A stretch of 5,770 nt of DNA from Actinomycetales bacterium (GCA_012513625.1 JAAZBW010000136.1:1-5770); one strand, 5' to 3'; numbered from the stretch's first letter, positions 1-5,331 are shown. Program-made: numbers and translations. Notes: generated by a model from the letters alone, not told the origin.

Positions 1-461
1 ACGTCGCGCACGAGGGTGGTGGGCCACTCCGCCACGGGCGTGAAGCGCAGGTCCCGGTTGGTGCAGATGCCGAGGAGGCGGTCCTGCTCGTCCACCACGG
101 GCACGCCGGAGACCCGGAACTGGCCGCAGCGCTCATCGAGCTCCTCGAGCGTGGCATCCGGGCCGATGGTGACCGGATTCGTAATACGTCCCGTCTGGGT
201 TCGCTTCACGAGATCCACCTGGTAGGCCTGGTCCTCGATCGAGAGGTTGCGGTGCAGGATCCCGATGCCGCCCTGGCGTGCCATCGCGATCGCCATGCGG
301 GACTCCGTGACCGTGTCCATGGCCGCGGAAAGGAGGGGCATGCGCACAGAGATCTCCCGAGTCAGGCGGGAGGTGGTGTCCACCTCGGACGGGATCACGT
401 CCGTGGCACCGGGGAGGAGGAGGACGTCGTCATACGTCAGGCCAATGGGCAGTTCTGTCAC
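1..461 (-). CDS. guaB: IMP dehydrogenase, N-terminal part (runs off left edge)
   Basis: This is the N-terminal 153 residues of inosine-5'-monophosphate dehydrogenase, the cytosolic NAD-dependent enzyme that oxidises IMP to XMP, the committed step to GMP. Visible family marks are TYDDVLLLP (residues 9-17), SAAMDTVTE (45-53) and the GGIGILHRN strand (64-72) of the TIM barrel. The first CBS domain begins near residue 95 (TNPVTIGPDATLEEL...) and includes GICTNRDLRF. The catalytic cysteine loop lies beyond the window. The GTG start at 459-461 is chosen because an in-frame TAG lies only 9 bases upstream (471-473) and the protein then begins MTELPIGLTYDDV, as expected for the family. Shine-Dalgarno complementarity is weak: only a G-run directly before the start. 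It is divergent from the whiB gene. Identification is very secure; the exact start is likely. Confidence 0.97.
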   Translation of the reverse strand, partial: MTELPIGLTYDDVLLLPGATDVIPSEVDTTSRLTREISVRMPLLSAAMDTVTESRMAIAMARQGGIGILHRNLSIEDQAYQVDLVKRTQTGRITNPVTIGPDATLEELDERCGQFRVSGVPVVDEQDRLLGICTNRDLRFTPVAEWPTTLVRD

Positions 462-553
462 GCCCCCAGTCTAGATGGCCGGATCGGGCCCTGCTGCGGA
501 CTCTGTCATGGCCGCGTGGCGGGCCGCTCGGCACGAATTACCTCACCCGAAGG

Positions 554-598
554 GGTACTAATCGGCCTTTTAGGGCACAGGGTGTTGCTTATTCACTG
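554..598 (+). other. Possible relic of 23S rRNA 3' end and 23S-5S spacer
   Basis: Positions 554-567 read GGTACTAATCGGCC, which matches from memory the conserved segment near the 3' end of bacterial 23S rRNA (typically followed by GAGGGCTTG). A GGGC follows at 573-576, and TTGCTTATTCACTG at 585-598 resembles the TTGCTnnnTTCACTG motif often found just after the 23S gene in Actinobacteria. The order is as in an rrn operon. There is no intact rRNA here, so it would be a decayed or recombined fragment, or a chance likeness. It lies in the guaB-whiB divergent spacer. I could not align it to a database. Confidence 0.35.
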
Positions 599-614
599 AT
601 TGAAGGGCTAGCGT
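585..614 (+). promoter_or_regulatory. Possible whiB promoter
   Basis: TTGCTT (585-590) and TAGCGT (609-614) are separated by 18 bases and fit an actinobacterial sigma-70 type TTGnnn / TAnnnT pattern, about 110 bases upstream of the whiB start. An overlapping alternative is TTGAAG (600-605) with TAGCAC (622-627). On the opposite strand TTTTCA / TACAAC (642-647 and 618-623, 18-base spacer, TG extension) could serve guaB. All are weak pattern matches in a divergent spacer that must contain promoters for both genes. Confidence 0.25.
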
Positions 615-710
615 TCGGTTGTAGCACGGGTCACACCCGGCTGAAAACCGTTTGGATCACGAGGTTGGGAAGACTCCCGGAGGCCGCACCCCCGGCTCCC
701 CGGGCCACGC

Positions 711-718
711 AGGGAGGG
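711..718 (+). promoter_or_regulatory. Ribosome binding site of whiB
   Basis: AGGGAGGG lies 8 bases before the ATG at 727. It decides that start over the in-frame ATG at 652, which has no comparable site and would add 25 residues unlike any WhiB N-terminus. Confidence 0.8.
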
Positions 719-726
719 TTGCTCGA

Positions 727-1041
727 ATGGCTGAGATCAGTCGGTTGCCTGGACCCGTCATTGAGCTCTGGGAATGGCAGTACCAGGGCCTGTGCAGGGA
801 CGCAGATCCCGAGATCTTCTTTCACCCCGAGGGTGAGCGTGGCGGCACGCGCCGGCGCCGCGATGAGGCGGCCAAGGCGATCTGCGCCAGTTGCCCCGTG
901 CTCGAGCAGTGCCGCGAGCACTCACTCGCAGTCCAGGAGCCCTATGGGGTGTGGGGCGGGATGACCGAGGACGAGCGTACCCAGATCATCCAGCACCGCA
1001 AGGCGGAGGCGAGGGCGGCCGCCGAACGCACGGCCGGCTGA
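727..1041 (+). CDS. WhiB-family Fe-S transcription regulator, WhiB3/WhiD type
   Basis: A 104-residue WhiB-like protein, specific to Actinobacteria and their phages. These small cytosolic proteins bind a [4Fe-4S] cluster that senses oxygen or nitric oxide, and act with the principal sigma factor at promoters. Cluster ligands are Cys23, Cys53, Cys56 and Cys62 (C-X29-C-X2-C-X5-C). The GVWGG turn is at residues 74-78, followed by the MTEDER segment and a basic, Arg/Lys/Ala-rich tail thought to contact DNA. The N-terminal SRLPGP...LWEWQ and FFHPEGERG segments resemble Streptomyces WhiD and mycobacterial WhiB3 rather than WhiB1, WhiB2 or WhiB7. The position beside guaB and groES matches the whiB3/whiD locus. 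In those relatives the regulator affects redox balance and virulence (WhiB3) or spore maturation (WhiD); the target genes here are unknown. Family is certain, subclass likely. Confidence 0.95.
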   Translation: MAEISRLPGPVIELWEWQYQGLCRDADPEIFFHPEGERGGTRRRRDEAAKAICASCPVLEQCREHSLAVQEPYGVWGGMTEDERTQIIQHRKAEARAAAERTAG

Positions 1042-1076
1042 CGCACCGCACTCCTGGTGGCACCACTGATCGCAGT

Positions 1077-1106
1077 CCGGCACCCGTAGCCGGGCGTATG
1101 TGCCGG
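1077..1106 (+). other. Hairpin downstream of whiB
   Basis: CCGGCAC (1077-1083) and GTGCCGG (1100-1106) are exact inverted repeats, with a smaller CCG/CGG pairing inside the 16-base loop. It begins 35 bases after the whiB stop and has no T-run after it. It could help end or protect the whiB transcript, but GC-rich DNA yields such repeats by chance. Confidence 0.25.
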
Positions 1107-1119
1107 GGGGCGGCCGCGG

Positions 1120-1165
1120 AGACGAGGAAGGGGCCCCGGGATCACCCGGGGCCCCTTCCTCGTCT
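1120..1165. terminator. Bidirectional hairpin terminator between whiB and groES
   Basis: A perfect 21-bp inverted repeat (arms 1120-1140 and 1145-1165) encloses a 4-base loop, ATCA. The core is GGGGCCCCGGG with GACGAGGAAG outside it. It begins 4 bases after the groES stop on the minus strand and 78 bases after the whiB stop on the plus strand, so it can serve both convergent genes. Neither side has a T-run, so it is a strong stem without a U-tail, a form commonly predicted in actinobacteria. Structure is certain; function is inferred from position. Confidence 0.8.
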
Positions 1166-1169
1166 GGAG

Positions 1170-1466
1170 CTACTTCTCGACGATTGCGAGCACGTCGCGC
1201 GCCGAGAGGATCAGGTACTCGTTGCCGGAGTACTTCACCTCGGTACCGCCGTACTTGGAGTAGATGACCACGTCACCCACGGCCACATCGATCGGGATGC
1301 GGACCCCGTTATCATCCACCCGGCCGGGGCCGACGGCGATCACGGTGCCCTCCTGGGGCTTTTCCTTGGCGGTGTCCGGGATGTAGAGACCGGACGCGGT
1401 GGTGGTTTCGGCTTCGAGCGACTGCACCACGATGCGGTCCTCGAGCGGCTTGATGGAGACCGACAC
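1170..1466 (-). CDS. groES: Co-chaperonin GroES (Hsp10)
   Basis: A 98-residue GroES, the usual family length. It forms the heptameric lid that closes the GroEL folding chamber in the cytosol. Family marks are IKPLEDRIVV near the N-terminus, the mobile loop with its conserved EAETTTASGLYIPDTAKEKPQEG surroundings (about residues 18-40), GTVIAVGPGR, GDVVIYSKYGGTEVK, and the C-terminal EYLILSARDVLAIVEK. The GTG at 1464-1466 is preferred because AAAGGGGAG (1474-1482) lies 7 bases upstream and the product begins MSVSIKPLEDR. A longer start at 1490 would be upstream of this ribosome binding site. A CIRCE operator and promoter lie about 110-150 bases upstream. No groEL follows: the gene ends in a terminator hairpin and then the convergent whiB, so groES appears monocistronic and groEL must be elsewhere. 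Confidence 0.98.
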   Translation of the reverse strand: MSVSIKPLEDRIVVQSLEAETTTASGLYIPDTAKEKPQEGTVIAVGPGRVDDNGVRIPIDVAVGDVVIYSKYGGTEVKYSGNEYLILSARDVLAIVEK

Positions 1467-1473
1467 AGCGGCA

Positions 1474-1482
1474 CTCCCCTTT
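1474..1482 (-). promoter_or_regulatory. Ribosome binding site of groES
   Basis: AAAGGGGAG on the minus strand, 7 bases before the GTG start. It settles the start codon against in-frame upstream GTG codons. Confidence 0.8.
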
Positions 1483-1552
1483 CGTTTCACGGGTGTACTG
1501 GGGTGGGATTCCTGGCACCGCCGTCGCGGGGGTCGGGGCCGTGGCCTCCCGG

Positions 1553-1568
1553 GCGGGCCGGAGCCCGC
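1553..1568 (-). other. Hairpin at predicted 5' end of groES mRNA
   Basis: Minus-strand GCGGGC-TCCG-GCCCGC is a perfect 6-bp stem with a 4-base loop. The predicted start of transcription, about 7 bases past the -10 element, falls at about 1568-1569, exactly where the stem begins. A stem at the extreme 5' end can protect an mRNA from decay. The hairpin is directly visible; its coincidence with the transcript end depends on the predicted promoter. Confidence 0.5.
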
Positions 1569-1574
1569 AGGTTC

Positions 1575-1603
1575 AATCTATGCCGGGGTTAGCACTCGGT
1601 CAA
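1575..1603 (-). promoter_or_regulatory. groES promoter
   Basis: On the minus strand TTGACC (1598-1603) and TAGATT (1575-1580) are spaced by exactly 17 bases, close to the sigma-70/HrdB-type consensus. It is the best promoter in the window, and its -35 lies inside the CIRCE spacer, so HrcA binding would block polymerase. It predicts a leader of about 100 bases before the GTG start. Confidence 0.85.
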
Positions 1604-1615
1604 GGCGAGTGCCAG
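1589..1615 (-). promoter_or_regulatory. CIRCE operator (HrcA binding site)
   Basis: On the plus strand TTAGCACTC (1589-1597), a 9-base spacer, then GAGTGCCAG (1607-1615). The consensus is TTAGCACTC-N9-GAGTGCTAA, so the left arm is perfect and the right arm matches 7 of 9. Known role: the repressor HrcA binds here and is released on heat stress, derepressing chaperonin genes. Here it overlaps the groES -35. Confidence 0.95.
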
Positions 1616-1797
1616 CCGCGCCGCGAATCCAGCCCGCCGGGAGCCCGGAACAACCCGGCCGCGGCCCGCTTGCGGACCCCGGCCCCGGCCCAGCCGCCCG
1701 CTTACGGGTTCCCGCCGCCCCTACCCGCGCTTCCCCGGCCCCGCACCCTCCCCTCGGTTTCCGGATCCCCCCCATGGACGGTGGGAGGATGGTGGAG
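1616..1797. other. C-rich spacer with clustered G-quadruplex motifs
   Basis: This divergent spacer separates the groES control region from the methyltransferase gene. The plus strand is strongly C-rich. Minus-strand G-runs of 3-4 with loops of 1-7 bases form quadruplex motifs at 1677-1699 (loops 2, 2, 5) and across 1711-1753 (seven runs; loops 4, 2, 6, 2, 3, 1). A C7 run sits at 1767-1773. I see no convincing -35/-10 pair for the plus-strand gene and no ORF with family features. Confidence 0.6.
1783..1788 (+). promoter_or_regulatory. Ribosome binding site deciding the methyltransferase start
   Basis: GGGAGG lies 9 bases before the ATG at 1798. The in-frame ATG at 1789 directly abuts this motif, and the one at 1774 precedes it, so 1798 is the best-supported start. 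Confidence 0.6.
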
Positions 1798-3018
1798 ATG
1801 ACAGAGAACGCCGGACTCCGCCGCCTCCTGACCTCGGAGGGTCAGGCCCTCCTCAGCGTCCTCCCGCCATACGATCCTGCGATCGCGATGCGCCTGAACG
1901 AGGAGCTACGGAAGGTGGCCGATCCAGAGCTGGTGGCGGCTGCACTCACCCAGCAACATCTCCGCCAGCGCGCCGAGGCGAAGCTGGGGGAATTCGCCAG
2001 GACCCTCCTTTTCACGGAGGCCGGCCTGCAACAGGCCACGCGGCTGGAGGTGGCCGCGCAGCACGCCCGCAGATACCGGGATGCCGGGATCGAGCGCGTC
2101 TACGACCTCGGCTGCGGCCTCGGAATCGACTCGCTCGCCCTCGCGGCCCTGGGCCTGGGTGTCACGGCCGTCGAGGCGGACGAGGCCACGGCCGCGCTCG
2201 CCACCTACAACCTCCGAACTTTCGAGAACGCGCGCGTGATCCACGGAGACGCGCTCGAGGTGGCAGCTGGTGCGCTGGGGCAGGGCGACGGCGCGTACGC
2301 GGACCCGGCCCGGCGCACCTCTACCGGGCGCACCTTCGACCCGGCCGCGTACTCCCCGCCCCTTGGCATGGTCCTCGACCTCCGCGAGCGCACCCCGGCG
2401 CTCGGGGTGAAGGCGGCGCCAGGGATCGGCTACGAGCACCTGCCGGAAGATGTCCACGCCCAATGGGTCTCCGTCGGGGGCAGCGTGGTAGAGGCGGGAC
2501 TCTGGTTCGGGCCGCTCGCGCCGGGGGGACCGGGGCGCTCGGCGCTCGTGATCGGACCCCACGGCCACGCCGATCTCGCCGTGACCGTGGACCCGCGCAG
2601 CCCGGCCGCGGCCGCTCCCGTGGTGGAGGAGGACGTCTCTGAGGGCTATCTGGTGGAGCCTGACGGCGCCGTGATCCGGGCGGGCGGTGTGGCGGCCCTC
2701 GCCGCGCTGATCGGGGGCCGCTCCGTCTCGGAGGGAATCGCCTACCTCGCGGCGGATGAGCCTCACAGGGGGCCTTTCGGCGAGTCGTTCGAGGTGCTCG
2801 AGGCATTCCCCTACTCGAGGGCCCGCCTCTCCGCCTGGTGCCGCCGCGAGGGTATCGGCGCCCTCGAGATCAAGAAGCGGGGCGTGGACGTGGTGCCGGA
2901 CCAGCTTCGGAAGGCCCTCCGGCTGCGCGGCCCCAATGCCGCCACGGTGATCCTCACGCGGGTGCGCGGACGCCATCATGCGATTGTGGCTCGCCGGGTG
3001 GTGCCCAACCCGTCATGA
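1798..3018 (+). CDS. Class I SAM-dependent methyltransferase with THUMP-like C-terminal domain
   Basis: A 406-residue predicted cytosolic methyltransferase. An N-terminal helical region (about 1-95) precedes a Rossmann-type SAM-binding domain: motif I VYDLGCGLGIDSLALA (101-116), the acidic strand end VTAVEADE (122-129), HGDALE (149-154) as the likely adenine-contacting segment, and AYADPARR (166-173) at the motif IV position. The last 70 or so residues (EAFPYSRARLSAWCRREGIGALEIKKRG...ILTRVRGRHHAIVARRV) resemble the THUMP-like domain found at the end of such actinobacterial proteins. THUMP domains bind RNA, so an RNA substrate is a reasonable inference, but I know of no proven reaction for this group. 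It is divergent from groES, and its stop is 7 bases before the next gene, so the two are probably co-transcribed. An extended reading frame back to 1399 is antisense to groES and is not believed. Confidence 0.9.
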   Translation: MTENAGLRRLLTSEGQALLSVLPPYDPAIAMRLNEELRKVADPELVAAALTQQHLRQRAEAKLGEFARTLLFTEAGLQQATRLEVAAQHARRYRDAGIERVYDLGCGLGIDSLALAALGLGVTAVEADEATAALATYNLRTFENARVIHGDALEVAAGALGQGDGAYADPARRTSTGRTFDPAAYSPPLGMVLDLRERTPALGVKAAPGIGYEHLPEDVHAQWVSVGGSVVEAGLWFGPLAPGGPGRSALVIGPHGHADLAVTVDPRSPAAAAPVVEEDVSEGYLVEPDGAVIRAGGVAALAALIGGRSVSEGIAYLAADEPHRGPFGESFEVLEAFPYSRARLSAWCRREGIGALEIKKRGVDVVPDQLRKALRLRGPNAATVILTRVRGRHHAIVARRVVPNPS

Positions 3019-3025
3019 TGGTGGC

Positions 3026-4162
3026 GTGACGCTACCCTTCGCGACGTCAGAACGTTCCACCGTGGGAGTGGAGTGGGAGCTGCAGCTCGTGGACGAGGAC
3101 TCCCTCGATCTGCGGCAGTGTGCGGCGAGTGTGCTCCAGCGGCTCGAACGTGCGCGAGGCGAGGCGCACCCGAACGTCCACCACGAGCTCCTCCTGAACA
3201 CGATCGAGTTGGTATCGAATCCGGGTCACACGATCGCGGAGGTGATCGCGGACATCGAGCGTTCGATCCACGATGTCTCACCTGTGCTCAACGGCCTCGG
3301 CGTGGTGCTCGCGACGGCGGGGACGCACCCGTTTGCGAATCCGCTCTACCAGCGGGTTACCAACAAGGAGAGGTACGCACGGCTCGTGGACCGTACCCGC
3401 TACTGGGGTCAGCAGATGCTCCTGTTCGGGATGCACGTACACGTGGGGATCGAGACGCGGGACAAGGTGCTCCCCATCCTGAACGCCATGCTGACCCAAC
3501 ACGCCCACCTGCAGGCGATCTCCGCGTCCTCCCCGTTCTGGTCCAACAAGTCCACCGGCTACGCCTCGAACCGGGCGATGATGTTCCAGCAACTGCCCAC
3601 CGCGGGCCTCCCCCACCACTTCGAGACGTGGGACCAGCTGGAGCGCTATACGGACAACATGCTGCACACCGGGGTGATCGAGGACTTCTCGGAGGTGCGG
3701 TGGGACATCCGCCCCTCGCCCCGCCTGGGCACCATCGAGGTACGGGTGTGCGACGCGCCCACCAACCTGACAGAACTCCGCGGGTTCGCGGCGCTCGTCC
3801 ACTGCATGGTGGAGAGCTTCTCACGGCGGTACGACGAGGGTGAGACGCTTCCCTCCATGCCGCAGTGGTACCTCGCGGAGAACAAGTGGCGAAGCGCCCG
3901 CTATGGCATGGATGCGATCCTCATCCTCGATGCGGAGGGCAACGAGGAACTCGTGACCGAGACGCTGGCCCGCCAGATGGAGGAGCTCGCGCCCGTGGCG
4001 CGGGACCTCGGCTGCGAGCGCGAGCTCGCGAGCCTCCAGGTGGTCCTGGACCGGGGCGCCTCCTACCAGCGGCAGCACCGGGTGTGGGCGAAGAACGGCA
4101 ACCATATGGAATCCGTGGTGCGCCTCATGGTGGACGAGTTCGAGCTGGGTCGGCCGATTTAG
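3026..4162 (+). CDS. Glutamate-cysteine ligase family 2 (YbdK-type carboxylate-amine ligase)
   Basis: A 378-residue GCS2-family enzyme; YbdK-type proteins join the gamma-carboxyl of glutamate to cysteine in an ATP-dependent reaction, weakly in E. coli. Marks are STVGVEWELQLVD (11-23), whose glutamates (16, 18) are expected in the ATP-metal site, ELLLNTIELVSNPG, FGMHVHVGI with His137 and His139, SASSPFW ending at Trp172, SNRAMMFQQLPTAGLP, and RWDIRPSPRLGTIEVRVCDAPT (Glu238 to Thr246). Length fits the family. The GTG at 3026 lies 7 bases after the methyltransferase stop, with only weak GGTGG upstream, suggesting translational coupling; an ATG at 2978 would overlap the methyltransferase and add 16 non-conserved residues. 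Actinobacteria usually use mycothiol rather than glutathione, so the true substrate here is uncertain. Confidence 0.92.
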   Translation: MTLPFATSERSTVGVEWELQLVDEDSLDLRQCAASVLQRLERARGEAHPNVHHELLLNTIELVSNPGHTIAEVIADIERSIHDVSPVLNGLGVVLATAGTHPFANPLYQRVTNKERYARLVDRTRYWGQQMLLFGMHVHVGIETRDKVLPILNAMLTQHAHLQAISASSPFWSNKSTGYASNRAMMFQQLPTAGLPHHFETWDQLERYTDNMLHTGVIEDFSEVRWDIRPSPRLGTIEVRVCDAPTNLTELRGFAALVHCMVESFSRRYDEGETLPSMPQWYLAENKWRSARYGMDAILILDAEGNEELVTETLARQMEELAPVARDLGCERELASLQVVLDRGASYQRQHRVWAKNGNHMESVVRLMVDEFELGRPI

Positions 4163-4170
4163 GCCCCACC

Positions 4171-4180
4171 GCGCCGGCGC
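4171..4180. repeat. Short palindrome between convergent genes
   Basis: GCGCCGGCGC is self-complementary and fills most of the 17-base gap between the convergent ligase and monooxygenase genes. It cannot form a normal terminator stem with a loop and has no T-run. It is probably chance in such GC-rich DNA, but nothing else in the gap looks like a termination signal. Confidence 0.3.
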
Positions 4181-5331
4181 TACAGCCGCCCGGTGGCCCG
4201 GAGCGCCGCCGAGGCTGCCTGCCGGCCCGCGCGCGTGGCGCCGAGCGTGGAGGCCGAGGCCCCGTAGCCCACAAGCGAGAGCCGCGGCTCTCGGACCACG
4301 TGGACTCCCTCCGTCCTGATGCCGCCGCCCGTCTCGCGCAGTCGCAGCGGGCTGAGGTGGCCAAGGTGGTGGCGAAAGCCGGTGGCCCACAGGATCACAT
4401 CGGCCGGCAGCCGCTCGCCGGACCCGAGCACGATCCCTCCCGGGACGATGCGCTCCATCGCACCCGCGCTCACCAGCACGCCAGACTCGATGCCCTCCCG
4501 GTACTCCTCCGTGAGCGGCAGCCCGGTGTGGGAGACCACGGAGCCTGGCAGCAGCCCCTGCGAGGTGCGGGCCCGCACCCGCTCCTCCACCTCGCGGCCC
4601 CAGTCCGGATCGAAGGGCCGCTCCACGAATTCCGGCTCCCGGCGCGTCACCCACACCGTGTGGGCGCCCGCCTCGTCCAGCTGGAGGAGGAACTGCACCG
4701 CGGAGGTGCCGGCCCCCACCACCACCACGCGCTGGCCCGAAAACTCGCTTGCGGCGCTGAAACTACGGGTGTGGAGCTGCCGCCCGCCGAACGTCTCGAT
4801 GCCCGGGTAGTAGGGCACGTACGGGCTGTCCCAGGTGCCGGAGGCGCTGATCACGTGCTCGGCGTGGAGGATGCCCTCCTGCCGCGGCTCGGCCGCCACC
4901 TCCGCGTCCTCGGTGGCGGGCGGCCCGGCGGGCGCCTCCTGCCACCGAAGGGCGAGCGGGCCGTCGCGGCCGGGAGCGGTCACGGAGACCACGCGCACCG
5001 GACGGACCACGGGGAGGGAGAACTCGCGTTCGTAGGCGCCGTAGTAACGGGCGACGACGGCGGAGGCCGGCTCGTCCGGGTCCGGCTCACCGAGCGGGAA
5101 CCCGGGCAGGTCATGGACGGCGTGGGCCCGGCCGAGAGTGAGCGAGTCCCAGCGGTGACGCCACGCCCCTCCCGGCCCCGGGTTGGCGTCGAGGACCACG
5201 AACTCGGTCCCGGGTGCGAGGCCGCGGCGGCGCAGGTGGTAGGCGGCAGTGAGTCCCGCCTGCCCCGCGCCGATCACGGCCACGACGGCGGAGGTTGGGA
5301 GTCCCCCGGAAGGCTGGGGCGGGTCAGACAT
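4180..5331 (-). CDS. FAD-dependent NAD(P)-binding oxidoreductase, flavin monooxygenase-like
   Basis: A 383-residue protein with two dinucleotide-binding folds, as in flavin-containing and Baeyer-Villiger-type monooxygenases. The FAD site is AVIGAGQAG (18-26; GxGxxG at Gly21, 23, 26), followed by FVVLDANPGPGGAWRHRWDSL. A second fold, VVVVGAGTSA (202-211), should bind NAD(P)H. Between them are SASGTWDSPYVPYYPG and F181-G-G-R-Q-L-H187-T-R-S-F191, which fits the monooxygenase fingerprint FxGxxxHxxxW except for Phe in the last place. DVILWATGF near the C-terminus is the usual ATG motif. An Ala/Pro/Glu-rich segment (about 132-152) looks like a variable insertion. No signal peptide or membrane segment is seen. 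The ATG at 5329-5331 overlaps the end of tsaD (ATGTCTGA), implying coupled translation; no good Shine-Dalgarno is seen. Substrate unknown; a pyridine nucleotide-disulfide oxidoreductase-like role is the alternative. Confidence 0.9.
   Translation of the reverse strand: MSDPPQPSGGLPTSAVVAVIGAGQAGLTAAYHLRRRGLAPGTEFVVLDANPGPGGAWRHRWDSLTLGRAHAVHDLPGFPLGEPDPDEPASAVVARYYGAYEREFSLPVVRPVRVVSVTAPGRDGPLALRWQEAPAGPPATEDAEVAAEPRQEGILHAEHVISASGTWDSPYVPYYPGIETFGGRQLHTRSFSAASEFSGQRVVVVGAGTSAVQFLLQLDEAGAHTVWVTRREPEFVERPFDPDWGREVEERVRARTSQGLLPGSVVSHTGLPLTEEYREGIESGVLVSAGAMERIVPGGIVLGSGERLPADVILWATGFRHHLGHLSPLRLRETGGGIRTEGVHVVREPRLSLVGYGASASTLGATRAGRQAASAALRATGRL

Noticed and set aside
252..599. 115-codon plus-strand frame opposite guaB
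   Set aside because: It is antisense to the well-conserved guaB sequence and has no ribosome site or domain.
652..726. Longer WhiB start at ATG 652
   Set aside because: The extra 25 residues do not resemble any WhiB N-terminus, and AGGGAGGG is placed correctly for ATG 727.
891..1592. 233-codon open frame on the plus strand across whiB, the terminator and groES
   Set aside because: It overlaps two certain genes and a perfect hairpin and has shadow-type composition.
1399..1797. N-terminal extension of the methyltransferase reading frame by 133 codons
   Set aside because: It runs antisense to groES and through its promoter and CIRCE site, is Pro/Arg/Gly-rich with no family features, and a good ribosome site supports the ATG at 1798.
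1906..2979. 357-codon open frame on the minus strand
   Set aside because: It is the mirror of the methyltransferase gene, with an Arg/His/Gly-rich composition and no motif.
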